Positions 54,834-64,000 of a stretch of 64,000 nt of DNA are shown piece by piece. A model generated the notes under the pieces. The model ran no database searches and was not told the DNA's origin. It saw nothing but the letters and a program-made list of their open reading frames with translations. The DNA is from Siphonodentalium dalli. Taxonomy: Eukaryota > Mollusca > Scaphopoda > Gadilida > Siphonodentaliidae. The stretch is taken from positions 147,810,864-147,874,863 of the forward strand of contig CP136064.1 of NCBI GenBank assembly GCA_032622095.1. The letters run 5' to 3'. The position numbers and the translations under genes are program-made. The number at the start of each line of letters is the position of its first letter. Within the stretch, counting starts at the first letter, position 1.

Positions 54834-57052
54834 CATTTTGTCCCGGCCTTTGCTCACCGAATTCAGCAAACAATCCTGGACTTCTTTTGTCGCATGAAGA
54901 CCCGATAATATGTTAATCATGAGTTCTGGGTGGTTTTCTGCATCCACATCAAACGGATTTGTCATATTATGCCTCACATGGTCGGCAATCTTCATGACAT
55001 GGGTTCGTCTTGCTCCATCATGGACGGTTTCATCTGCTCGTGAACCTTTGTTCCATCATTATCATCGTTTATGCCACATCTCTTCCGCATAGCGGCAGCA
55101 TATGACCCCATTATATGACGAGTGAGCATCCATCGCATGAGAGTGGACCTCTTTCTGGTCAAACTGACGATACCGCTGTTACTTTTGAAATCCCGAATAA
55201 CAGTTCTTTCTGTTGTCATATCAGTCCACGTGCTATTAAATGCATCAGGAATAGTCCTAAAAATGAACTGACCACCCACAAAGGCTGTATGGACTTCAAC
55301 CGGCAAATCAAGCATTTCAAGCAAGTATACTGGTACCCAACGAGAATAATTAATTATGTTGGCTGCAAAGAAGTATGGGAGCATACCAGCTTGTGTCGCT
55401 ACATGCATCCTCCAGTCAGCTGTCCGCTCTGCTCGTATGTTTTTCAGAAGAATTTGCACTGCATCAAGAAACATGTTCCAGTAACAAAACGTTTGCGATT
55501 TCTCAGAAGCATATTTGTCGAATTCAACAAATAGGGGGTTACGTTATTTGTGATGAGTATTTCGAGGTCATGCAAGACGTTTTCACTGTCTCCCTTGTCT
55601 AACTGACGTGTTAAACTTTCCCGAAACGTTACTGGAATATGTACAATCTGGTCGGAATTAAGCCAATCAATGAAAGACTGAACATGCAATCGCATCATGG
55701 CTTCATATACCAAAGTGAGGCCACGGACGGCCTGATGAAATTGTTTTCCTGCCAACATCTGATCAGCGGTTGCTCATGCATATATATCTGAGTCCACTAG
55801 GATGTTACGTAGTCCACCATTGCCCCACAGCTTTCCAATTGATGCAATGAAGATGGATAACTCGTGGAATCCACCAAAGCGAACCGTGTGATCTTTGAAT
55901 TGTTCTGGCATCAACCACTTTACCTGCTGCGCAATCGCGTATAATTGCTGGTCCATCGTTTGCACAGAGTACTTCTGACCGAGAGCGATAGCAGTTTCCT
56001 TACATTGCAACGTTGATGTGTATACTGTTGTCATATCAGCAGGCTTAGCATCGATAACAGGGCCATATGCCACAGCAGTGAAATTGTCCGATGATATGGA
56101 ATGTTGACAATTGTTCTCCATGTCTGGGCATTGGGAGAACATTATGATATAGCAATCGGAGCATCACCCATGTAACATCTCTGGTATTGAGTCCATATGC
56201 TGTCTTTTCTTTCAGGCTTTCAATCTTTACAAGTGCATCTTTGTACCTGTAAGTAAGTTGAACATTCATATAACAGACATATTGAGTATATCACAAATAA
56301 ATATCAGATAAGTATGTGGAAATATTTGTTTTGATTACATCTTATAACAATTAGTTTTTTGAGCCAAACAACGTGACTGATTGAATCACAGACCACAATA
56401 TTCATATTTCAAGTTATATTCACTCCAATAAAGTGGTGTTATTCCATATTATGCTACTTACAATTGACATCACGCATGGTTCCAGACACACGAGGGGCAT
56501 ACAAAAGATTATTACGCACTGGCTGAAACGTGATATATACAAGAATTTTGTTCGAAACCAATTCGCTGATAAACTAAACTAATGTGCAAATTACAATATC
56601 ATCATGTGAGTACATTCCAATGTAATCAAGACAATGGGGAACTAAATTTAATTTAATGTAATTATACATGTGTTACCCACCTTATAGGTTCAGGTTTGTG
56701 TTGCGGTTTCTGGAACGTCCTACATTGCATCAATGATCCTGCCACAGGAGATATGACCAGTGATTTGTGTTTTTTCCTCCAGTATTGGTGCACTGTGATC
56801 CAATGTGTGGTTCTGACGTTGATATATAACTCGGGCCATCGAATGAAAAGTATTCTTTCCATCAATCGTCTATGCATTGATATCAATACTATCATTTCCT
56901 TCGTGTGTGAAGCACCCACCTTCTGCAACATTTTCCATAGCGCTTGGTACATATACACCGTTCTCCATTTTGACCAAATCTTCCTGTGCAAGACTGGTCA
57001 TAAACTTCCTAAGTTCGTCGTATTGTATACAATGTCCCAATGAGTTTAAAAT
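54834..57052 (-). pseudogene. PIN-like/CXC protein, N-terminal and middle part (two exons visible)
   Basis: From 57050 downward, one frame gives LGHCIQYDELRKFM, a NVAEGGCFTHEGNDSIDINA block and an in-frame TAG (56870-56872), then GKNTFHSMARVIYQ. After a frameshift the exon ends at 56681 on AAG/GTGGGTAA. The next exon starts at 56246 after TTACTTACAG and stays in frame (KDALVKIESLKEKTAYG). Further pieces include KWLMPEQFKDHTVRFGGFHEL, GKLWGNGGLRNILVDSD, an in-frame TGA (about 55770), QMLAGKQFHQAVRGLTLVYEA and SLTRKRSTLMRWMLTRH. The exon continues through the GTCGTT duplication to 46909. The N-terminus is cut off at the PolB junction. Confidence 0.65.
56247..56680 (-). other. Predicted 434-bp intron of the PIN/CXC gene
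   Basis: The donor AAG/GTGGGTAA and acceptor TTACTTACAG/G are close to consensus. Coding traces flanking it join in the same frame (phase 2), while no frame with family resemblance is seen inside. This marks the gene as a spliced nuclear gene or an intron-containing transposon gene. Confidence 0.65.
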
Positions 57053-59943
57053 GTCTGTGTCAAACTACAATACCCTATCTTGGAGTTTTTCTAAAACTTT
57101 GTACAATTCTAATCGTGCATATGCTGTAACAAATGGTGCAACAACTACATTTTCAGATGGATGGGGCTCTATGACATCGGTTTTATTTTCATAGTTGAAT
57201 AAAATGAATTTATCACGTTCGAAAATTTCAACTGCTTTGACAGTGATATTTTTATCAGTTAGTAACTCAAAGTATCTAGATGGTTCTGAGATATATTCTG
57301 TTCTAGTAAGAATATTATTCTGGGCAGTTTTACACCAAATGCAATTAATCATTAATTTTGCATACTGACGGAGCCCTGGATTTGTTTATATTTTTTCTTT
57401 GTCAAGTTTTATACCTTCAACCTCATAGTAATCATTAATGTATTTATGTTTATCTTCTTCACTTTTAAACGAATTTGGATATCCACTTGCTTCTTGTTTA
57501 ATTTTCAGGTATTTATCAATGTAATCCCTGTATACTTTGTCCGACCACTCAGTACAATGCCAAACTTGATACACTTCAAAAATGTTATAGCCAAGTCCAA
57601 ATTTCAACTAAAGCACGCTGTTCCATGTTATGATTACCATGATTGCTTTCATTTTCTGCACATGTTTTACATTATGTGTATAACATTTTATTGTTGCAAT
57701 GAATTGGTAACACTGGAATGTACATTTTATTTGGAGGTAACACTTTACATTTAATGAGACCTTTATACCATTTGATGTCACCTATTTGTTCCTGGCTTAT
57801 AATTGTGGGGTGACCAAGAGGGTATTCCCTATATTTATTTACGCTAGGATACAGATTGCATCCGTCGATATATTTTATTTCCTGTTTAGAATGTGGTTTT
57901 ATTTCATGATACAGTTTTAGAGCATTTGTCCTACCACCAAACAATGATTCCCTTGGTTTAATTGGATCCTGGTGCAGATAGAATTGATCAAGAGTCTGTT
58001 TGAAAGTTATATCTTATTTGCATTTTAGTGTCCAAGTCATGTTCCCAGATGCTAATTAATTTACATCCTAAGCTTTTTATTTCGTTTTCCTTTTTTGCAT
58101 ACAACTGTCCCATTTGTGCTTTCTATCTGACCAGCAAGTAGGACAGCCATGGACTAGACACCCATACATTTCATAGACAGTGTTTGATTGCGCATGATAA
58201 CCGTCAACAAAATGTGTGCCCATTTTTGGGAAATTTAGACAATGCCATATGGATTAAAAGAAATGAATCGATAACCCTAACACCATTACATTGCAATCTC
58301 AATATTTTGTTATCATTCATAATAACACTAGGCTTTGAATTTCCATTGTATGCCAAGTAATGTAAGAGGAATTGACTATCATTGACATGTTGTACCTTTA
58401 TGGTCATTTGTGTAAAACAACCATTTACCAAATCTTTCTTATACATTTTCACCTCTAAACACATGTTCTCTATTGGTATATACAGAATCACATGAATTGC
58501 ATAGTTCACCAATGGGTTTACATATACAATTTTCACAAGCAATTTGTGCAACACAAAAATTTGGTACATGCACACCAATCTCTTGCTGACATTAAAATAT
58601 GAATGATACCTTCGCTTCTTTCTGTGATTCTTTATTTTCATATTGCTGAATGTGGCATCTGTGGTCTGGCTCAACAATTTTCTTGCAGTCTTTACACATA
58701 TTCTTTCCCGTGAAAATATGTCTCTTTTCCTTTCTTCTGGTGATTTCCATCCCGCACTTTGCACACAATTACATCAAATCACAAACAGATTTGCTTTGTC
58801 CCGGTGAAATTTTCAAATGATTGTCGAAGCATCGTTGACTTCTGAATGTCCTTTTACATTTTGCACAATATATCTGTTTGTTCAATTGGAGATATCTGAC
58901 TCTCGAAACACATACACTTGTATGGGCATGGATGATCACCTCTGCTATTCGAACCGACATCACAGTGTTCACAATAATAACTACATCCAAGAAAACCCGT
59001 GATAGTTGTGACCACATCGTAGTGGTTATCATTAAAATACAAATGAACAACTTTACTTTCTTTTCTTACTGGTGGTGGTTGGAAAAGCAGGCTTTCGTAG
59101 TCCGGGTACAGTTGTCTTGTATGATTTTGTATTCCCCCAGTCCACAACTGCTGTCATGAGGAATACCAGCTTTATCAAGCAATATCTTTGCAGCTTCACG
59201 ATGAGGAGCTTTTGCTGGTCTTCCTATTCGTTGACATTGCTGCTTCCATTCAAGGGTATCATTTTTACCCGCATTACACATACCAACAACGACAAAACAC
59301 ATGTTATCTTCTGCATTCTGAATCGGAAGAATGCTTTTCTTTACTCTGTCCATGTTGTTTTTATCACCAAATGCTCCATAATGTAATGTACGTCTTGCTG
59401 TCCCCACAGGCATGTGCGTAACAGTGATGTCAAATGTCATTTGCCCATCATGGATTTTGCATGTTTTATTTGACTGTGCAACTTTCTCTATGTGATCCAG
59501 CGATACTTGGCCAGTTAGATTATCTGCTTCTGTAAACGGAATGTGAATTCCTAAATCTAACTCTGGATGATAGATGGAAATTCTAACCTGATCTCTTCGT
59601 CCTGCGTCACATTCATCTTTCAAACTGTTCACCAGATCTTCGAACATTCTGTGAACATCTTGAATTGGTTGTTTAAATTCTTCAAATGTAACTCCAAATT
59701 TCTTCGACGCAGTTTTGAATCTTCTCGAAATTTATCTGTTAAATTCTTGATGGTGTAATATTTTTCCTCATCGAATCTAAAATAATTTCTGCTCTCTCGC
59801 TCACTTTCATTATCGGAGTATGGTACAAGTCGCTTCATTCGGAAATGACGGTTTGGCGAAAATGGCGTCGCTTTTATGCTCGCATACGGACATGCGCAGT
59901 CATCGCCGTGCAGGAGCATAAAAGCGAAGCGATTTTTCATCAT
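57053..59943 (-). mobile_element. Polinton/Maverick, right segment (PolB N-terminus to catalytic motif)
   Basis: It contains only PolB coding traces, all on the minus strand, ending at the catalytic DTD motif (57053-57061). It complements exactly the PolB fragment at 33775-34155, with no overlap between the two that I can see. Beyond 59943 no further Polinton gene is recognised. The right terminal repeat should lie at about 60-60.6 kb but was not identified. Confidence 0.8.
57053..59943 (-). pseudogene. Polinton protein-primed DNA polymerase B, N-terminal to palm, degenerate
   Basis: Order on the minus strand: N-terminal domain (59943-59066; VRISIYHPELDLGIHIPF, GKNDTLEWKQQCQRIGRPAKA), a Cys/His-rich region (GFLGCSYYCEHC...CFDNH, 59040-58830), a 3'-5' exonuclease-like part (frame 58764-58204; FLLHYLAYNG, KILRL), the TPR/palm with a SLYP-type motif A read as NLYPS (frame 57944-57672), VYQVWHCTEWSD (57570), a KLMINCIWCK motif B (57355-57330), AYARLELY (57130-57100) and the catalytic DTD at 57053-57061 after an in-frame TAG (57062-57064). 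At least six frameshifts or stops are visible. In living elements this enzyme copies the whole transposon. Confidence 0.85.
59868..59927. repeat. Hairpin TCGCTTTTATGCTC / GAGCATAAAAGCGA
   Basis: 14-base perfect arms lie 32 bases apart, with partial outer pairing (AAATGACGG near 59844 and CCGTCATTTC near 59946). It lies at the start of the PolB trace and may be a small insertion or part of the Polinton end structure. Confidence 0.6.
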
Positions 59944-59944
59944 T

Positions 59945-60585
59945 CCGTCATTTCACTCACGATTGAGTAACCCACCGGTCGCTCACGATGGAGCCACAAT
60001 TACGGAGTAACAATATGCAGGATTTGCAAAATATTGCATTAGCTGTGTTAAAGAATACAAAGTGGACACCACCATATGTAATGGTAACTGTTTCAGATGT
60101 AACTCTAGTTCACATTGGGTTTTTCAATGTGATGTTGCTTCGAAAAAGAAACAGATCTACGAATGATGATGGGTGAAGTTTATCCCGGGAATCCGAATTG
60201 GACACGCACATCGGAAAAATAATTATCAATTCACGCAATGAGATGATGTTACCGATGTTGATCAATATATACAAACCGGGGCATCAACTGTCGAAATCGC
60301 GGCTGTGAAAACTGAGAATGACAATCAAGACATGTCAACCGACGCGTTAAGTGATGAAATCACTCTTCTAAACACAGATAACTCACAGCTGGAAGTGATA
60401 ATCGCTGTAGCTGAAGGAGATATCGGTATAGAAAATTCGCAAAAGACAATACCAACCAGAAAGAGAAAAGCGCGCACATCACGAATATCATTCAAAAAAG
60501 TTAAACATGATGAAAAAATTATTTATCATTATTTGAATGCTACGTTTTTTTTCTTTCGTACACTCTTTAAAAAATAGGTACGTCA
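59945..60585 (+). other. Region beyond PolB with unrecognised plus-strand frames
   Basis: One frame (about 60242-60577) is open for some 110 codons without an upstream ATG. It encodes an acidic Ser/Asp/Thr part and a basic TRKRKARTSRISFKKVKH segment like a nuclear signal. A short frame at 59988-60176 lies before it. This could be the 5' part of another element or a divergent Polinton gene. No family is recognised. Confidence 0.3.
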
Positions 60586-60586
60586 G

Positions 60587-60960
60587 AGTGCCTACGTAGG
60601 TACTAAGCTTTGTCCCAGGGGGGAGTACCAACTGTTTGGTACTCTGGAGTACCAAAAGTGGTACTCTGGAGTACCAAAAGTTTAGGTACTCTGGTAGGTT
60701 CTGGATTACCTACTAAATATTTAGGTTCTATCCGGGCATTGTGCATATAATACCCACCCTGTCTTTGTGTCACCGAAGTCATGACGCACACGACATGAAT
60801 TAGTGCCAAGAAATACACACCCATTATATTATACGAAGTACCGAACATAAAGACAGGTACTCTGAAGTATTTAGGTACTATGCATAGTACCTAGCAATTT
60901 GGTACTCCACAGAACCAAACATATAGGTACTAAGCGGAGAACCTGCCCAGATACCAAGCA
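60587..60960. repeat. Palindromic minisatellite, GGTACTCTGGAGTACC units
   Basis: Repeated GGTACTC, GAGTACC and TAGGTACTA-type blocks occur, several as the palindrome GGTACTCTGGAGTACCAAAAGT (60640-60680). They flank a unique part of about 120 bases (60730-60850). Arrays at both ends in mirrored orientation suggest another fold-back element. Confidence 0.7.
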
Positions 60961-61275
60961 CTCGACATTACGAAACATGGCCGACGCCAAATTTAACAAC
61001 GTGGCAATTTAGATTCCAAATGAAGCTATGGCGTTTTAACATTGAATAAAGTACAAAACCACTCAATTGCATAGTGATAATGAAATAATCCGAATTATAC
61101 ATGCATTACTTTTAATAGTACGGTATATAACCTTGATCGTGATTTTGAACTTAAATCAAAGTTTAAGATCTCGATTTCAGGATTCCCTGTTCCCTGCATG
61201 TGGAGTAAAATTGGTCTGAATGTCCAAAAATAATTTCTTAATTTGTGTGCAATAATATTAAGTAAACATAAATCA
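60961..61275. other. Short interval, nothing recognised
   Basis: There is no gene, RNA or clear repeat here. The 61-residue minus-strand frame has no family resemblance. Confidence 0.45.
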
Positions 61276-62590
61276 AACATCTTGGAACTGGTCTGGATGA
61301 AACACCGATCGATCTAGAATAGCCCGATAAATAAAAAACTACCTTGCGATAAATCGCAAACCTTTGCGAATCGCAAACAACTTTGCAATAAGTACCGGTA
61401 TATGCGATTTAGTGAAAAGGTTTTCGATTGATTACAAAAGGTTTGCGATTAATCGAAATGGTTTGTGATTTATCGCAGATATATTTTCATGCATTGGCAT
61501 TAATGGACTTGAACCATATAAATATAATCCGACATCTTCAACAGGTCTGGGTAAACCACCAATCGATCTATAATAGCATGGTTGGGCTAAAATAGACCGA
61601 TCGTTCTTTGGCGAGCAAACCTTCGCGATAAATCACAAAACAACTTTGCGAAAAATTACAAACACCTTTGAGATAACTCGCAAACCTTTACGATAAATCT
61701 CAAACATCTTTACGAGGACTCTCAGACTGCGTAGTGGGTGATTATATTTTGCGAATTATCGCAAACATGTTTGAGATTTGTGGCAAACGTTTTTGGTGCT
61801 AAAACTTTCTTAATTTGTGTGTAAACATTATAAGTCAGCCATCTTGAACAGGTCTCAGTGAACAACCTATCAATTTATAATTGAACGGTCGGGCTAAAAT
61901 AGACCGATCAGTCATTCACGGCCAGATGTAAGAATGTTGAGAGGAGCAAAACTTTGCGAAAAATCACAAACACTTTCGCGATAACACGCAAACCATTACG
62001 ATAAATCTCAAACATCTTTACGATAAATCTCAGACTACGTACTGTGTGAATAAATTTTTTATCGCAAAGATGTTTGAGATTTGTCGCAAAGGTTTTTTTT
62101 GGTACTAATGGGCTTCTGTGAATATTATAAATCAGACATCTTAAACAGGTCTGAGTGAACAACCTATCAATCTATGCCCGGTCGGACTAAAATAGACCGA
62201 TCAGTCATTCACAGCCAGATGCATGAGTGATGAGGGAGCAAACCTTTGCGATAAATCACAAACACCTTTGCGATAACACACAAACCTTTACGATAAATCT
62301 CAAACATCTTTATGATAACTCTCAGACTACGTACTGGGCGATTATATTTTTGCGATTTATCGCAAAGATGTTTGAGATTTGTCGCAAAGGCTTTTTGCCG
62401 ATAATGGGCTTCTGTGAACATTATAAATCAGACATCTTAAACAGGTCTGAGTGACCAACCTATCAATCTATAATTGCCCGGACATGCTCAAATAGACCGA
62501 TCGGTCATTTACAGCCAAGGGAGCAAATCTTTGCGATAACTCCCAAACCTTTGTAAATAGTGTGCGATAAGCAAAATACTCAAAAATGGG
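61276..62590 (+). repeat. Satellite array, unit about 300 bp with inner TTTGCGATAAATCGCAAA palindromes
   Basis: The block CATCTT-RAACAGGTCT-GRGTRAACMACC-AATCTATAAT occurs at about 61278, 61533, 61840, 62137 and 62433, that is, at intervals of roughly 255, 307, 297 and 296 bases. Each unit also has GGGCTAAAATAGACCGATC and a set of ACCTTTGCGATAAATCGCAAA-type repeats pairing with mirrored ones. A reverse copy of the core lies at 13338-13405. All frames over it are repeat artefacts. Confidence 0.85.
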
Positions 62591-64000
62591 GAGACCATTA
62601 ACTTTGGATAATTAAAACTGTTGTTTGAAAAATACCGCTATAGCGCTCACTAGTCGTCGCTACAAGGAGGTGATGAATGGGTTACCATAATTATTATCAC
62701 TCTCCCAAAAAAATTGCCACGGTGTTCAGTGTTTTGCTTATCGTACACTTACAATGCGCTGTATTAGTAAATGAACAAATACTAAGATACATGTAACACA
62801 AAGAGAGTTTAATGTATTTAATATATATTAAAGTTTGGTAAAGCCATAATTAATCAATTATTCTCCATTCGCATCTATGCGTCAACAAGTCAGTGGATTG
62901 CCTGATCACCAGAGCCATATAATGTAGAATTTCGCTAATATGGTTTCCAGTTATGGATCAGTTATTTCCTAGCAAAGCGGAAATGGCCGAATCGTTCAGA
63001 ATGATAACCACACATGTAGCCAGACATGTTTTGATAAGAACATGAAGCATCTGGACATTGGAATGGTCTACATGTTCATGTATGTATACAGCTAAGCTCT
63101 AATTTACCCCTCCCCCTTAACGACATTGGCCACCGATATTACGAGTAGTTGCGAATGTTGGTCAGTGACCAACTTTGAATGTTAATTAAACCGTAAACAA
63201 ATTATTAATTGAAATATTGTTTTGTGTATAGTTAATATGGTGCATGGCGCTGATGAAAAGCTGGACTGGGTGTTTACAAGGTGTCCATGTAAAAAATGAG
63301 TGCGGTCGCAGTGGTCGCAAAATATTATTAATAAGACTGTATAAAGATTATCTGCGGTTGCCACATATCAACCACTTGACCATGGTTGACCGGCGGTATG
63401 GTATAACCGGTGTCTGACTGTCATTAACGCCCTACAACCTTGTTAAAGGGGGTGATCAATTAGAGCATAGCTGTAGTACGTTACTAAAAGCTTGCGATTG
63501 ATTCAGTTATAACGTGTGTCCCAGAATTGGATCCATATCTCCGAGATTATCCACCATTCCATAAATATATCAGAACAATATCACAGCATCACAGGCGTTT
63601 CGATCAAAAGAATAGCAGAATTCGTAACTGGGCGACATGCCATCAAACTTGTTGCTGACTCAGGAGTCATGACTGATCTGTGACGTCATAACTCTACAGA
63701 ATTGGATGTCTCGTAATCATAGTCACCAGTGGTTGACTCTTGTGAGTTAATTAGGCGGTTTATAATGTTGTGAAACTTAAGTATCTGTCTTTTGTAATTC
63801 ACAATACTGTTGTGTTGTGCATGTATTAAACCACACTGCACTCAATGACTTTTCAATTTGGTCTAGCTCAGTTCACCGAAAATTGCTGCTTTGAAGTGCT
63901 TTCAATAATGTAAACGCCCGTTATTTTTTCGGAGGTTATATATCATCTTGTCCCGTCCATGTACAACCATAATCCACACAGTTAGGTCCAATTTCACACA
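62591..64000. other. Right edge of the window, nothing recognised
   Basis: This is AT-rich sequence without repeats I can define and without frames longer than about 60 codons. No coding resemblance or RNA gene is seen. Confidence 0.5.

Noticed and set aside
26285-59943. Two separate Polintons (26.3-34.2 and 57.05-59.9 kb)
   Set aside because: Less likely than one split element, because the PolB parts are complementary at a single codon position and in the same orientation. It cannot be fully excluded without alignment to relatives.
61276-62590. CRISPR-like array of regularly spaced repeats
   Set aside because: Units are about 300 bp and diverged, with palindromic inner repeats. The surrounding DNA is animal, so this is a satellite.

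Overview
This window is repeat-dominated genomic DNA from an animal, most likely a marine invertebrate. The evidence is animal-type LINE fragments of at least three lineages, a decayed Polinton/Maverick (the adenovirus-like giant transposon of animals), a KRAB-A/Ginger-type integrase remnant, a spliced CXC-domain gene, and many fold-back elements and AT-rich minisatellites. The species cannot be named from the sequence. I see no convincing intact cellular gene and no tRNA or rRNA gene; almost every coding trace belongs to a mobile element.

Layout. 0-7 kb: an AACGTT minisatellite, small hairpins and duplications, an integrase fossil flanked by palindromic minisatellites, and one promoter-like site near 6.29 kb. 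7-11 kb: a LINE that lost its reverse transcriptase (+) and the 3' part of an L1/Tx1-like LINE (-). 11-25.5 kb: a mosaic of fold-back/MITE elements (two related ones at 14.67-15.38 and 16.07-17.14 kb), a 1.69-kb tandem duplication (17.5-20.9 kb), a 215-bp tandem repeat interrupted by a 1-kb insertion, a short LINE 3' end, and a CCAGAGTG minisatellite.

26.3-34.2 kb and 57.05-59.9 kb, both on the minus strand, are two halves of what looks like one Polinton. Reading down the minus strand, the order is PolB N-terminus through palm (59.9 to 57.05), then PolB C-terminus (34.15 to 33.8), packaging ATPase, small proteins, integrase, penton-like minor capsid, a pVI/pX-like basic protein, major capsid protein, a Cys/His protein, and adenain-type protease (26.3). 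The break falls inside the catalytic DTD motif of PolB and holds about 22.9 kb of other DNA: a nearly complete CR1-like LINE (35.1-38.2), a 4.5-kb fold-back element (38.9-43.4), and a decayed PIN-like/CXC gene (45.2-57.05). Into that gene is inserted a 7.9-kb near-perfect palindrome (46,916-54,827).

The palindrome is the most unusual object here. It has terminal inverted repeats, a 6-bp target-site duplication (GTCGTT) and a 21-bp G-rich centre. Each arm carries a viral-type packaging ATPase fused to C2H2 fingers and a long Gln tract, a small membrane protein, and a tight cluster of small overlapping reading frames. The host gene's frame continues across the duplication and the outer flanks differ, which argues against an assembly artefact. 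60.6-62.6 kb holds two more palindromic-unit repeats; 62.6-64 kb shows nothing recognisable.

The locus is therefore a nest of at least three levels: Polinton, then PIN/CXC block, then palindromic viral-like element, with a separate 480-bp MITE inside the Polinton integrase gene.
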